The notes: a model not told the origin generated them from the sequence alone. Shown: positions 8,638-20,073, counted from the first letter of the stretch. The stretch: 64,000 nt of DNA from Cycloclasticus sp. 46_120_T64 (GCA_002162695.1 MAAM01000004.1:186001-250000); one strand, 5' to 3'. Numbers and translations are program-made.

Positions 8638-10065
8638 ATGAAATTACCTGAATTTGAGCAAGCCGCCGTGTTGGTGGTGGGTGACCTGATGCTAGACCGA
8701 AACTGGCAGGGTGATACCTCGCGTATTTCCCCCGAGGCGCCGGTGCCGGTGGTTCACGTGAAAGACGTGGAAGACCGTCCAGGTGGGGCTGGCAATGTTG
8801 CGCTAAATATTGCCGCGCTGGCCTCTAGGGTGACCTTGCTGGGTTATACCGGCAATGATGACGCGGGGCGCAGCTTGCAGCGTTTATTAGAGCAAGAGAA
8901 CGTGCAGTGTCAGTTTGAACAACTATTAGACCAGCCAACGATTACCAAATTACGTATTTTAAGCCGGCACCAACAATTGATCCGCTTGGATTTCGAAGAT
9001 AGTTTTCATCATATGCCGGTGGCTAAGTTACGTGCTGATTTCGCGCAGGCCTTGCCTGCGCATGAAGTCGTGGTACTGTCTGATTATGGCAAGGGCACTC
9101 TAGCCTGTGCGCCACAACTGATTGCAGAAGCCAAGGCAGCAGGCAAAAAGGTGTTAGTGGATCCGAAAGGCAGTGATTTCACGAAATATCGTGGTGCCAC
9201 TTTGATTACCCCCAATTGGAGTGAGTTTCAGGCGGTGGTGGGTGAGTGTCAAAACGATCAAGAGGTGGTTGAGCGTGGCACCAAGCTATTGCTTGATTTG
9301 CAGCTGGAAGCCTTATTGGTCACCCGTGGCGAAAAAGGTATGAGTTTATTGCAACCCGGACAAGCGGCGATACATTTACCGACGCAGGCACAAGAAGTGT
9401 TTGATGTGACCGGTGCGGGCGATACGGTTATTTCAACCTTGGCGGCGAGTTTGGCCGCCGGTGCTAGTTTTGCTGAGGCCACGGTGCTGGCGAATCAAGC
9501 CGCCGGTTTGGTGGTCGCCAAGCTAGGTACCGCGACGATTAGCCAGCAAGAATTAAAAGCGAGTTTACACACGCTAGATGATACCCCGCGTGGTTTTGTC
9601 AGCGCGGAACAATTAGACCTTGCGGTTCGGACGGCGCGGATCAACGGTGAAAAGATTGTATTGACCAATGGTTGTTTCGATATTTTGCACCCAGGCCACG
9701 TGCGTTATTTACAGCAAGCGAAGGCGCTCGGGGATCGCTTGATTATTTTAGTGAATGATGATGCGTCGGTTAGGCGTTTAAAAGGGCCAGAGCGGCCGAT
9801 TAATGATGTGGCGACGCGCGCCGAGATGTTATCGGCCTTGGCCTGTGTGGATTGGGTGTGTGAGTTTAGCGAAGACTCGCCGCGCGAGCATATTTGCCGA
9901 ATTTTACCGGATGTGTTGGTGAAGGGCGGTGATTACCAGAACATCGAAGATATTGCGGGTCACGATTGTGTGGCAAAAGCCGGGGGGCAGACCCGGGTGC
10001 TGGATTATGTAGACGGTTGTTCTACAACGAATTTAATTAAAAACATACGCGATTTAGAGCGTTAG
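8638..10065 (+). CDS. hldE: Bifunctional heptose 7-phosphate kinase / heptose 1-phosphate adenylyltransferase
   Basis: HldE performs two steps of ADP-heptose synthesis for the LPS inner core. The N-terminal PfkB-type kinase (about 1-315) makes heptose 1,7-bisphosphate; the C-terminal nucleotidyltransferase (about 340-475) adds AMP. The kinase shows [12 protein letters not shown], the [11 protein letters not shown] sugar loop and the catalytic DVTGAGDT. The transferase shows [16 protein letters not shown], with the HxGH motif, and VKGGDY. The 475 residues from ATG 8638 begin MKLPEFEQA, aligning with the E. coli enzyme (477 residues). An upstream in-frame ATG at 8602 falls inside the -10 box. 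hldD follows after 10 bases. Confidence 0.97.
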   Translation: MKLPEFEQAAVLVVGDLMLDRNWQGDTSRISPEAPVPVVHVKDVEDRPGGAGNVALNIAALASRVTLLGYTGNDDAGRSLQRLLEQENVQCQFEQLLDQPTITKLRILSRHQQLIRLDFEDSFHHMPVAKLRADFAQALPAHEVVVLSDYGKGTLACAPQLIAEAKAAGKKVLVDPKGSDFTKYRGATLITPNWSEFQAVVGECQNDQEVVERGTKLLLDLQLEALLVTRGEKGMSLLQPGQAAIHLPTQAQEVFDVTGAGDTVISTLAASLAAGASFAEATVLANQAAGLVVAKLGTATISQQELKASLHTLDDTPRGFVSAEQLDLAVRTARINGEKIVLTNGCFDILHPGHVRYLQQAKALGDRLIILVNDDASVRRLKGPERPINDVATRAEMLSALACVDWVCEFSEDSPREHICRILPDVLVKGGDYQNIEDIAGHDCVAKAGGQTRVLDYVDGCSTTNLIKNIRDLER

Positions 10066-10075
10066 GGGTTTTCAA

Positions 10076-11017
10076 ATGATCATAGTAACAGGCGGTGCAG
10101 GGTTTATCGGTAGCAATATCGTCATGGGCTTGAATGCGAAAGATATTAACGATATTTTGGTGGTGGATGACCTCAGCGATGGCACCAAATTTAAGAATTT
10201 AGTCAACGCGCAGATTGCTGATTATATGGATAAAGACCAGTTCTTGGCGAAAGTCGAAGCGGGTGGTTTTGCGGGTGTGGCTATTGAAGCCTTGTTTCAT
10301 GAAGGGGCTTGTTCATCGACCACCGAGTGGGACGGCAAGTTTATGATGGAGAATAACTACGAGTATTCGAAGACCTTATTGCACTTCTGTCAGGCACAAT
10401 CAATTCCCTTTATTTATGCGTCTAGTGCCTCGGTTTATGGTGGCGGTAGCGTGTTTAAGGAAGAGTTGAGCAATGAGGCACCGTTGAATGTGTATGGTTA
10501 TTCTAAATTCCTCTTCGACCAGTACGTGCGCGGACAAACCTTAAGCAGCCAAGTGATTGGACTGCGTTATTTCAACGTTTATGGTCCTCGTGAGCAACAT
10601 AAGGGGAGTATGGCCAGTGTGGCGTTTCATTTAAATAATCAATTGTTAGAGAAGGGTGACATTAAGTTATTTGCCGGCTGTGACGGTTATGCCGATGGTG
10701 AGCAATTGCGTGATTTTGTTTACGTCGACGATGTGGTGGCGGTGAATCTTTGGTTTTTAGATAATCCCGAGGTGAGTGGTATCTTTAACCTTGGCACCGG
10801 TCGTAGCCAGCCGTTTAATGACGTGGCGCAGGCGGTGTTGGCCTATCATCAACGCGGTGAATTAAGCTATATTCCATTCCCTGATCACTTAGTGGGGCAT
10901 TATCAGAGTTTTACCGAAGCCGACTTAGGCGCTTTGCGCGAAGCAGGCTGTGAACATGAGTTTAAAACGGTGGCCGAGGGTGTTACAGCCTATATGCAGT
11001 GGTTAAACGCGGGTTAA
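10076..11017 (+). CDS. hldD: ADP-L-glycero-D-manno-heptose 6-epimerase
   Basis: HldD converts ADP-D-glycero-manno-heptose to the L,D form used in the LPS core. It is a short-chain dehydrogenase-type enzyme of 313 residues. The NADP-binding loop is [11 protein letters not shown] (residues 4-14). The catalytic Tyr and Lys are in [12 protein letters not shown], with the Ser in [31 protein letters not shown] is a strong family signature, as is [10 protein letters not shown]. It lies between hldE and waaA with gaps of 10 and 3 bases, in a compact LPS core operon. An AGGGG ribosome site precedes its ATG. Confidence 0.97.
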   Translation: MIIVTGGAGFIGSNIVMGLNAKDINDILVVDDLSDGTKFKNLVNAQIADYMDKDQFLAKVEAGGFAGVAIEALFHEGACSSTTEWDGKFMMENNYEYSKTLLHFCQAQSIPFIYASSASVYGGGSVFKEELSNEAPLNVYGYSKFLFDQYVRGQTLSSQVIGLRYFNVYGPREQHKGSMASVAFHLNNQLLEKGDIKLFAGCDGYADGEQLRDFVYVDDVVAVNLWFLDNPEVSGIFNLGTGRSQPFNDVAQAVLAYHQRGELSYIPFPDHLVGHYQSFTEADLGALREAGCEHEFKTVAEGVTAYMQWLNAG

Positions 11018-11020
11018 CTA

Positions 11021-12286
11021 ATGCGTTTGTTGTATTCGGTTCTGCTGTATTTATTCTCGCCCTTTATATTATTGCGCCTATTGATACGAGGGCGTAAAGC
11101 TCCCGCGTATTTGAACCGTTGGGCCGAGCGTTTTGCTTATTATCAAGGGGCGCAAACCGGCTCGGTTATTTGGTTCCATACCGTGTCGGTGGGAGAGGCG
11201 GAAGCGGCCTTCCCGCTGATTAATCAGTTGGCAGAACTCTACCCAGCCAGTGAGATACTGGTGACCACCACCACGCCAACCGGCTCGGCGAGGGTGAAGG
11301 CTTTTCTCGGCCATCGGGTGCAACACGTTTACCTACCCTATGACACACCGGGGGCGATGCGCCGTTTTTATCGCCGTTTTAAGCCAAGGATTGGGATCAT
11401 TTTGGAAACGGAAATTTGGCCTAATATGTTACACCAGGCCAAACAACACGGCGTTCCAACGCTGATAGTGAATGCACGCCTGTCGGAAAAATCGGCCAAG
11501 GCTTATGCCCGTTTAGCGTCGTTTACGCGACAAACCTTAGCCGATATAACGCAGGTCTGCGCACAAACAGAGCTCAGCGCCGAGCGTTTCATTGCGCTAG
11601 GGCTTGCGCCAGAGAAAGTCAGTGTGCCGGGTAATATTAAGTTTGATATGCGCTTGCCCGCCAATTTGAGTGAACAGGCCGAGGTGATTCGTCGAGACTG
11701 GTTTCAACAGCGGCCCAGTTGGATTGCCGCCAGTACCCACGATGGCGAAGACGGGAAAATTCTCGATGCTTTTGCCGAGTTGAAACAAGAGTTTTCCAAT
11801 AGCTTGTTGGTGTTGGTGCCAAGACACCCAGAGCGTTTCGATGCGGTGGCTAAACTCTGCGAGAAACGTGGTTACTCGGTGACTCGACGTAGCGAACACC
11901 GGGGTACACGAGTGAGCAGTGATGTTTTTCTATTAGACAGCCTAGGTGAGCTCAGACTGTATTATGGTACGGTTGATGTGGCTTTTGTTGGCGGTAGCCT
12001 AGTGCCCACCGGAGGGCATAATATGCTTGAGCCGGCGGCTTTAGCGGTGCCGATATTATTTGGCCCCTACGTACATAACTTTACGGATATTAGTCAGCGT
12101 TTGCTGGAACAGCAGGCGGCCGCTCAAGTGGCGGATCAACAACAGTTGGCGAGCCAGTTAATTGACTTGCTGAGGCATTCGGAAAAGCGAGATCAGATGG
12201 GTTCGGCTGGACAGCGTTTTGTCGAACAAAATAAAGGTGCGGTGGAGAACGTCGCGCAGCAGATTGTTTGTGTTTTAGGTGAGTAA
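11021..12286 (+). CDS. waaA: 3-deoxy-D-manno-octulosonic acid (Kdo) transferase
   Basis: WaaA adds Kdo from CMP-Kdo to lipid A precursor at the cytoplasmic face of the inner membrane. The 421 residues have one N-terminal hydrophobic anchor (about 3-20). The acceptor-side motif is HTVSVGEAEAAFPLI, with the conserved Glu. It also contains ETEIWPNM, LVPRHPERF and the C-terminal FVGGSLVPTGGHNMLEPAA, all typical of GT30 family Kdo transferases. The start is the ATG 3 bases after the hldD stop. It overlaps the following MFS gene by 8 bases. Confidence 0.96.
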   Translation: MRLLYSVLLYLFSPFILLRLLIRGRKAPAYLNRWAERFAYYQGAQTGSVIWFHTVSVGEAEAAFPLINQLAELYPASEILVTTTTPTGSARVKAFLGHRVQHVYLPYDTPGAMRRFYRRFKPRIGIILETEIWPNMLHQAKQHGVPTLIVNARLSEKSAKAYARLASFTRQTLADITQVCAQTELSAERFIALGLAPEKVSVPGNIKFDMRLPANLSEQAEVIRRDWFQQRPSWIAASTHDGEDGKILDAFAELKQEFSNSLLVLVPRHPERFDAVAKLCEKRGYSVTRRSEHRGTRVSSDVFLLDSLGELRLYYGTVDVAFVGGSLVPTGGHNMLEPAALAVPILFGPYVHNFTDISQRLLEQQAAAQVADQQQLASQLIDLLRHSEKRDQMGSAGQRFVEQNKGAVENVAQQIVCVLGE

Positions 12287-13463
12287 CTCAAATAACCGCC
12301 TGCGGGTGTTGGCCTCGGGGATTTTCTGTTTGATGGTGACCCTCGGTATTGCACGGTTTGCCTACACGCCGATGATGCCGATTATGTTTGAGCAAGCGGG
12401 TTTAACGAAGGTTTGGGCCGGTTGGTTAGCGACCATTAACTACCTAGGGTATATGTCGGGTGCGCTCACCGCGACGCTGGTTGGCAGTCTGTTGTTAAAG
12501 GATCGGATTTACCGGGCGGGTTTGTTATTGGCGGTGATGACCACCTTGATGATGGGTTTGAGTGATAACCCTTGGTTATGGGCGTTATCACGATTTATTG
12601 CCGGTTTTAGTACCGCATCGGGTTTATTAATAGGTTCAGGGTTAATGTTGAACTGGTTGCTGAGGCATAACCATCGCGGTGAAATGGGTATTCATTTCAG
12701 TGGCATGGGGCTTGGCATTGTGGTTGTGGCCTTGGTGGTCGGCTTTTCCGAACCATTAGCTTGGGCGCAGCAATGGTGTTTGCTGGGGGTGTTAGGGATG
12801 GTTTTTGTGATTCCCGCTTGGCGCTGGTTACCTAGACCTGAGACATCAACGATGACTCATCTGGGTGAGGCCTTACAGGACAGACCACCGAGTCGTCGTT
12901 TTTTCTGGTTGATGATGTTGGTGTATTTCTGTGGCGGTTTTGGTTTCGTGATCAGCGCGACCTATATCGTGGCGATTGTGGAAAACCAGCCCGCTTTGCA
13001 AGGGCAGGGTGATTTGGCGTTTCTATTGTTAGGGCTTTGTGCGGTGCCAGCCTGTATCGCTTGGGACCTTATTTCGCGAAAAATAGGCGTGTTGAACGCC
13101 TTATTCTGTGCGTATTTAATTCATGCGCTGGGCATCGTATTGCCGGCATTAGCGGATAGCTTGCTGTTTGCTCTATTGAGTGCGGCTTTATATGGTTTCA
13201 CCTTCGTGGGTATCGTCAGCATCGTATTGACCATGGCGGGGCGTTTTTACCCGACTAAACCGGCCAAACTGATGGGCACCTTAACTATGAGTTATGGGGT
13301 TCCGCAAATTATTGCGCCAACCATCGCGGGTTATTTGGCGCGTGAAACCGGTCACTATAACGGCGCTTTGTATATGGCCAGTGCTTTTGTTGTATTAGGC
13401 CTCGTGGCGGTTGTGGCGATTAAGCGCTGGGCGGCAGACGATATACGCTTATTGACTGATTAA
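12279..13463 (+). CDS. YbfB/YjiJ-family MFS transporter
   Basis: The 394-residue protein has about twelve membrane segments. It starts at GTG 12279 within the waaA end. The first helix LGIARFAYTPMMPIM and the following LTKVWAGWLATINYLGYMSGA match the YbfB/YjiJ (DUF1228) branch of the major facilitator superfamily. A second family feature is MSYGVPQIIAPTIAGYLA in the C-terminal half. The substrates of this branch are not known to me. Being coupled to the LPS core genes does not prove a role in the envelope. It is the last gene of the hldE operon and converges on tolC. Confidence 0.87.
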   Translation: MSNSNNRLRVLASGIFCLMVTLGIARFAYTPMMPIMFEQAGLTKVWAGWLATINYLGYMSGALTATLVGSLLLKDRIYRAGLLLAVMTTLMMGLSDNPWLWALSRFIAGFSTASGLLIGSGLMLNWLLRHNHRGEMGIHFSGMGLGIVVVALVVGFSEPLAWAQQWCLLGVLGMVFVIPAWRWLPRPETSTMTHLGEALQDRPPSRRFFWLMMLVYFCGGFGFVISATYIVAIVENQPALQGQGDLAFLLLGLCAVPACIAWDLISRKIGVLNALFCAYLIHALGIVLPALADSLLFALLSAALYGFTFVGIVSIVLTMAGRFYPTKPAKLMGTLTMSYGVPQIIAPTIAGYLARETGHYNGALYMASAFVVLGLVAVVAIKRWAADDIRLLTD

Positions 13464-13515
13464 TCGAGCCAATAAGCGTTGATAGCTTGAGCGCAGCTTG
13501 CCTTGCGGCATCGCT

Positions 13516-14859
13516 CTATAGCTTGTCCTGTTGCAACCATTGATTAACAACTTCTAAATCGCTAACGGTCAGCGATCCAGTGATTCCTTTAAGGTTTAAT
13601 ACATTGATGATGTAGCTGTTTTTTGCATCAATCAGCTGTAGTTTTGCGCGTGATAAATTACTTTGAGCGTCTAATACGTCGACGATGGTACGGGTACCCA
13701 CCTCTAGGCCGACCTCGTTAGCGTCTAAGGAACTTTTATTCGAAATAATGGCTTGCTCTAGGGCTTTAATTCGCCGCGAGCTGCTGATCACGCCTCTAAA
13801 CGCATCACGTGTTTCTCTTAAGGTGGTGCGCTGTAAGGATTGTAAGTTGTCCAATGATGCCATGTGTTGAAAAGCGGCTTGCTCGGTGAGCGCTTGGGTT
13901 TTTCCACCAGAAAAAAGCGCTAGATTGAGTTCTAAACCAATGTTATCGGATTCATTTCTGAAACCACTACCAAAGCTGCTGCCACCCGTTTCGCTGTAAT
14001 TGTGAGAGGCGACGAGGTCGACGCTCGGGTAGTGTCCGGCTCGGTTGATGCTAATGTCTTTTTTGGCGATGCTGACATCAAGTTTAGCCATTTCTAAGGA
14101 TAAATTATGTTGCGCGGCGGATGTTTCCCATTGTTTGATGTTATTGGGTTCTGGCGGGGCTAACGGGAATGTTTGCGCTAACGGGCGGAGAGCTAGTTCG
14201 TCGTGCTGGATGATTTGTCGTAACGCTTCTTGTTTGGAATATAAGTTATCCTGTGCGGCGATTTGACTGGCGATGGCTAAATCGAATCGCGCTTGCGCGT
14301 TATGTACATCGGTGATCGCAATTAAACCCACTTCAAAACGTATTTTTGCTTGTTCAAGTTGGCGGGTGAAAGCTTTTACATCATCATTCGCCACGGTTAG
14401 ACTGACGCCGGCCTGCAGACTGTTTAAATAACGTTCGGTTAGGCGAATAATTAACGCCTGTTCGGCGAGACGGTATTCGAGTTCGGCTTTAGATACACGT
14501 TGCGCAGACTGTTGATAACGAACAAAACTAGCCCAGTTAAAGACCGGTTGACGCAGAGATACACTGAATTTTTCATCACGATATTGAGTGGTGCCTTTGC
14601 CGGTCGTAGACGAAGTGCTTTCACTTTCCTGCCTGACCTCGGTAGATGAGGCTGAGGCGTTGATAGAGGGTAATAAGTCGGCCAGAGCTTGTGGGCGTAT
14701 TTGTTTTGACGACTGTAATTGATTATAAGCGGCGTGAATGTCCGAATCGTGTTCCAGTGCGGCTTGGTAAGCGCTGATCAGGTCGATGGGTTCCGCGTAA
14801 GCGAATACGGAGGTAATGGAAAATAAGGCGCAGCTTAATACTTTAGATGTTGTCTTCAT
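13516..14859 (-). CDS. tolC: TolC-family outer membrane channel protein
   Basis: TolC is the trimeric outer-membrane duct used by type I secretion and tripartite efflux pumps. The 447-residue protein has a signal peptide (MKTTSKVLSCALFSITSVFA). It begins PIDLISAYQAALEHDSDI, the usual first helix of the family. Two repeat halves are seen, each with long Gln/Ala-rich coiled-coil helices and short strands such as YRDEKFSVSLRQPVFNW and DNIGLELNLALFSGGK. The length is close to E. coli TolC (about 493 with its tail). No pump genes are adjacent. It follows dtd on the same strand after 58 bases. Confidence 0.92.
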   Translation of the reverse strand: MKTTSKVLSCALFSITSVFAYAEPIDLISAYQAALEHDSDIHAAYNQLQSSKQIRPQALADLLPSINASASSTEVRQESESTSSTTGKGTTQYRDEKFSVSLRQPVFNWASFVRYQQSAQRVSKAELEYRLAEQALIIRLTERYLNSLQAGVSLTVANDDVKAFTRQLEQAKIRFEVGLIAITDVHNAQARFDLAIASQIAAQDNLYSKQEALRQIIQHDELALRPLAQTFPLAPPEPNNIKQWETSAAQHNLSLEMAKLDVSIAKKDISINRAGHYPSVDLVASHNYSETGGSSFGSGFRNESDNIGLELNLALFSGGKTQALTEQAAFQHMASLDNLQSLQRTTLRETRDAFRGVISSSRRIKALEQAIISNKSSLDANEVGLEVGTRTIVDVLDAQSNLSRAKLQLIDAKNSYIINVLNLKGITGSLTVSDLEVVNQWLQQDKL

Positions 14860-14917
14860 GACTCGTTATATTGAATATATTGGCCTTACTCTAGCATGTT
14901 ACGCGTTAGGAGAACGT

Positions 14918-15370
14918 TTATTGCCGCTTGTTCTTGCTGCTCAGGGTGAAGGTAACGGGGCCGTTATTACATAAGGAGACTTGCATATCGGTACCAAATT
15001 GGCCGCTGGCCACCTGCGGGTGAAGCTGTTGTGCGTATTGTAAGGCAAATTCGAATAAAACCTTGGCGCTGGCCGGCGGTGCGGCGGCGCTGAAGCTAGG
15101 TCGGTTACCCTTATTGGTATTGGCGGCGAGGGTAAACTGCGGAATCAATAATAAACCACCGCCGATATCGCGTAGGCTGAGGTTCATTTTATCGTCGGCA
15201 TCGGCGAAAATACGATAATTCAAAATACGCTCAATGAGTTGTTCGGCATTCGCCTCCATATCGTGTTTTTCTACCGCGAATAAAGCGACGATGCCTTGTT
15301 GAATTTGCGCAATTTGTTGCTGATCGACCACCACATTGGCGTGTGATACGCGTTGAATAACCGTTAGCAT
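14918..15370 (-). CDS. dtd: D-aminoacyl-tRNA deacylase, with Ser77 replaced by Pro
   Basis: DTD removes D-amino acids (and glycine) wrongly attached to tRNA. The 150 residues match the family. The N-terminus MLTVIQRVSHANVVVD and the cross-subunit motif NNGPVTF near the C-terminus are conserved. The usual SQFTL motif at residues 77-81 reads PQFTL here: Ser77 has become Pro while Gln78 and Thr80 stay. The related ATD group of animals also has Pro at this spot, but the rest of this protein is DTD-like. The start overlaps the glycosylase gene by 7 bases, so it belongs to the rhodanese-glycosylase-dtd operon. Confidence 0.93.
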   Translation of the reverse strand: MLTVIQRVSHANVVVDQQQIAQIQQGIVALFAVEKHDMEANAEQLIERILNYRIFADADDKMNLSLRDIGGGLLLIPQFTLAANTNKGNRPSFSAAAPPASAKVLFEFALQYAQQLHPQVASGQFGTDMQVSLCNNGPVTFTLSSKNKRQ

Positions 15371-15906
15371 AAAGAGTGTGTGTCGCTTGTTTGCAATAGT
15401 TCTCGATAACTATCGCTAATGTCGGATAAAGAATAGGCCGCGTTTGCCGAGCTTGGGTTCGGGCTGACATAAACGGGGCAGCCGTTGATGTGCCAGTGTT
15501 GTAAACCCCAGCGGCAGTGTAGGCTTTTTTGTGGGCTGTATTGCAGGTATTTCTGGCAGCTGAGTTTCCCGTGGAACCAGACCACGCGCGGTTGCAATTG
15601 TTCAATCAGGGTTTGTAAACGGTGTGAGCCGGCGCGGTAGTCGGCGGCGACGAGGTCTTTGCAACCCGCGGTGGGGCGTTTTACCAAGTCGGTAAAACCA
15701 ATATGGTAGTGCTGTAATAAGTACTGACTGCTGCTTAGGCTCGGTTCGAGTGTTTGTTCAAAAACACCGCAAGCGTTGAGCGCCCGCCAGAAACGATTTC
15801 TCGGATTGGCAAAATAAAACCCAGCGATCACCGAGGGAATCGATGGATTTAACCCGACCGATAAAAATTGCATCTCATGGTCAAGCAGGTCGGGTAGGCT
15901 GAGCAC
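15364..15906 (-). CDS. Mismatch-specific uracil/thymine DNA glycosylase (Mug/TDG type)
   Basis: Enzymes of this family remove uracil or thymine from G:U and G:T mismatches. The 180-residue product has motif 1 as SVGLNPSIPSV (about 16-26), with the Asn that positions the catalytic water, then FANPRNRFWRAL. Motif 2 is VSPNPSSANAAYSL near the C-terminus. These fit the Mug branch of the uracil-DNA glycosylase superfamily. The start used is GTG 15906, eight bases after the rhodanese stop. An ATG at 15873 would still leave motif 1 only five residues in, so GTG is preferred. The exact substrate is uncertain. Confidence 0.87.
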   Translation of the reverse strand: MLSLPDLLDHEMQFLSVGLNPSIPSVIAGFYFANPRNRFWRALNACGVFEQTLEPSLSSSQYLLQHYHIGFTDLVKRPTAGCKDLVAADYRAGSHRLQTLIEQLQPRVVWFHGKLSCQKYLQYSPQKSLHCRWGLQHWHINGCPVYVSPNPSSANAAYSLSDISDSYRELLQTSDTHSLC

Positions 15907-15913
15907 TTATTGC

Positions 15914-16234
15914 TTAATAACGCGGCATATCGAGATCAACCTGCTGCGCCCAAGCGTCAACACCGCCGCTTAGGTTGGTAATGTTGCTGAAACCATTTTG
16001 TACTAAAAACTGAGCCACTTGCTGGCTGCGCATGCCGTGGTGGCAGATAGTCACGATGGCTTGTTCTTTGTCTAGCTGGTCTAGGTGGCCGGGTACGCTT
16101 TGCATCGGCATTAATTGGCTGCCCTCGATACGACAACACTCAAACTCGTGGGGTTCTCGCACGTCTAATAATAAAGGTGTTGTTTGCTCGCTGTCGATGA
16201 GTTGTTTTAACTCGCTTACTGAAATATGTTGCAT
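15914..16234 (-). CDS. Single-domain rhodanese-like sulfurtransferase
   Basis: Rhodaneses carry sulfur on a Cys persulfide. The 106-residue cytosolic protein is one rhodanese domain: LLLDVREPHEFECCRIEG at about 19-36, the active-site loop ICHHGMRS (Cys followed by six residues closing on the next helix), and NLSGGVDAW near the end. A five- or six-residue loop of this kind suits thiosulfate or protein persulfide donors, as in GlpE. Its physiological partner is not evident. The gene diverges from thiC, which is suggestive because thiamine synthesis needs sulfur, but the two have separate transcripts. It is first in an operon with the glycosylase and dtd. Confidence 0.9.
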   Translation of the reverse strand: MQHISVSELKQLIDSEQTTPLLLDVREPHEFECCRIEGSQLMPMQSVPGHLDQLDKEQAIVTICHHGMRSQQVAQFLVQNGFSNITNLSGGVDAWAQQVDLDMPRY

Positions 16235-16289
16235 GGCTTATCTGACATTGGTTATTTGAAAATAATTATAACAGGCTGTGATAAAATGA

Positions 16290-18200
<1,911 letters not shown>

Positions 18201-18239
18201 TTTTGTATAGCTAGTTGTTGGCTAGAGCCACTTTAATAA

Positions 18240-18274
18240 AAGCCCAATATGCGTTCGTATATTGGGCTTTTTTT
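18240..18274 (+). terminator. Intrinsic terminator of thiC
   Basis: An 11-bp perfect stem (AAGCCCAATAT / ATATTGGGCTT) encloses an 8-base loop and is followed by a run of seven T. It begins 40 bases after the thiC stop. Confidence 0.9.
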
Positions 18275-18408
18275 ATACATTGGAAAAATTCAGCTATACT
18301 GAAATTTGTCGGATAGCTGTTTTTTAATGATTAGGGTCGTTGTTGTTGCATTCGAGGCTGGTATATCGTCTTATTGCCCTTTATTGATAACTTGAAACGG
18401 GGGTTTGA

Positions 18409-19350
18409 GTGGGGGGAGTTGCACATATCTTAATCGTTGATGATGAGCCCATCGGTGTGGAGCTGATGCGCGAGGTCTTAAGCGATGCCGAGGACTATGA
18501 GATTACTTCGGCGGAAGATGGTGAGACCGCACTGAAGTTATTAGAAGCGTCGCCATCGACGTTTGATGCCGTTTTATTAGATCAAAATATGCCTGGGCTG
18601 TCGGGCATGCAGGTGTTAGAAAAAATCAAAGAGCACCCCGTGTTATCGCATTGCCCAGTAATATTTCAGTCGGGGAACGATGATCCGCGGGATATTGCCG
18701 CGGGGCTTAGAGCCGGCGCACACTATTATTTAACCAAGCCATACGATAACGTGGTGCTCTGTTCGGTGGTAAAAACGGCGGTAAACGATTATTCTGAGTA
18801 TAAAGAAATACAGGCGGAACTTGATCGGCGCACATCGTTATTGGGTTTACTGACTTCGGCTCGTTTTGAATTTAGCACCCTTAATGAAGCGCGCGCTCTA
18901 GCGGCCTTATTGAGTCGAGCTTGTCCTGACCCCGTTACGGTGGCAACGGGCTTGACCGAGCTCTTATTGAATGCGATTGAACACGGCAATTTGCAAATCA
19001 GCTACGCTGAAAAAACGGCGCTGAATGAAACGGATTCCTGGAATGATGAAGTTGAACGTCGCTTGGGATTGCCCGAGTATCGTCAACGTAAGGCATCGGT
19101 TGAATTCAAATTAATCGGTTCGACGATTGAATTAACGATTCAGGATGAGGGTGCTGGTTTTGATTGGTTGCCTTATCTGCAGCTTTCCCCACACCGTGCG
19201 ATGGATAGTCATGGCCGAGGGATTGCTCTGGCCAATACACTTAGCTTTTCGAGCCTAGAATACCGCGGTAATGGCAACGAAGTTTGTGCGCGGGTTGAAA
19301 AGGATGCACTCATCAGTGAAGAAGCTCCGCTGGCGGTTAATCAGGCTTAG
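18409..19350 (+). CDS. Response regulator with C-terminal RsbW-like ATPase domain
   Basis: The 313-residue protein joins a receiver domain (about 5-125) to a GHKL ATPase domain (about 155-300). The receiver has the acidic pair Asp11-Asp12, the phospho-acceptor Asp58 (VLLDQNMPG) and Lys110 (LTKPYD). The ATPase part has an N-box ELLLNAIEHGN, a G1 motif QDEGAGF and a G2 motif HGRGIALAN. It lacks a His phosphorylation domain, so it resembles anti-sigma/serine kinase ATPases rather than a sensor kinase. The start is GTG 18409 behind a G-rich ribosome site. No partner antagonist or phosphatase is next to it. Its target is unknown. Confidence 0.88.
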   Translation: MGGVAHILIVDDEPIGVELMREVLSDAEDYEITSAEDGETALKLLEASPSTFDAVLLDQNMPGLSGMQVLEKIKEHPVLSHCPVIFQSGNDDPRDIAAGLRAGAHYYLTKPYDNVVLCSVVKTAVNDYSEYKEIQAELDRRTSLLGLLTSARFEFSTLNEARALAALLSRACPDPVTVATGLTELLLNAIEHGNLQISYAEKTALNETDSWNDEVERRLGLPEYRQRKASVEFKLIGSTIELTIQDEGAGFDWLPYLQLSPHRAMDSHGRGIALANTLSFSSLEYRGNGNEVCARVEKDALISEEAPLAVNQA

Positions 19351-19686
19351 TTAAGTTCACCTGGATGGGTTTCAACTCTGCTCACGGTACTCAATGGCTG
19401 CGTAAGGGGCGCCGGCGTACGAGCTAGTATAAGACGAACCTGAATTTTGTGTCTAGGTGTCGATGTTACGGTTTTTTCACAATCACTACGTTTCTTTATA
19501 TTCCAATATTGCTCCTAGTTCGCTCCGTCTAGGTGGCTTAAAACGCAGACGCAGATTATCGGTAACGGGCTGACCGACGGGATGGGACAGCAGCTATTTC
19601 GTACGTTTTTTTGTTAAACTCTGGGGTTGGTGGCGCTTTACAGTGTTAAGCGCTTATAACTACAGTATTAATAAATTAGAGAAATC
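19351..19686. other. Non-coding interval with small hairpins
   Basis: These 336 bases hold no plausible gene on either strand. A hairpin GCGCTT / AAGCGC lies at 19633-19653, just before the thioesterase gene. The word GTCTAGGTG occurs twice, near 19452 and 19526. I cannot identify a known RNA or regulatory family. Confidence 0.5.
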
Positions 19687-20073
19687 ATGGATCAAGAAAA
19701 ATCGTATATTGCGAATGACACGTTTGCAAAAAATTTAGGAATTAACTTAGTGAGCGCCGACAAGGGTAGTTCACGTTGTGAATTGACGGTGGGAGATGAA
19801 CATAAAAATGGCCTAGGTTCTGTTCATGGGGCGGTTATTTTTGCGCTGGCCGACGTGGCTTTTGCCGCGGCCTGTAATAGTGTGCAAGCCTCTATTGGAA
19901 TGCAGGCTGACATTCGGTATTTAAACCGGCCATTGGGTAACACCTTGATAGCCGAGGCAGATGAAATTGCCGGTTCTAACAAAATAGCGCACTATCAGGT
20001 GAAGGTCAGTGACGATCAAGGTTCGTTGGTAGCGCAGTTTACCGGCATGGCTTACCGCTTTCCCAAAAAATAG
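19687..20073 (+). CDS. PaaI-type hotdog thioesterase
   Basis: This is a 128-residue single hotdog-fold protein. The family motif is seen as KNGLGSVHGAVIFALADVAF (about 40-59), with the conserved His-Gly and the Asp at the active site. It continues as MQADIRYLNRP. Enzymes of this group hydrolyse acyl-CoA or aryl-CoA thioesters in the cytosol, for example hydroxyphenylacetyl-CoA in PaaI. No phenylacetate genes are nearby, so a broader acyl-CoA proofreading role is equally possible. It stands alone, with non-coding DNA on both sides and an AGAGAA ribosome site. Confidence 0.88.
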   Translation: MDQEKSYIANDTFAKNLGINLVSADKGSSRCELTVGDEHKNGLGSVHGAVIFALADVAFAAACNSVQASIGMQADIRYLNRPLGNTLIAEADEIAGSNKIAHYQVKVSDDQGSLVAQFTGMAYRFPKK

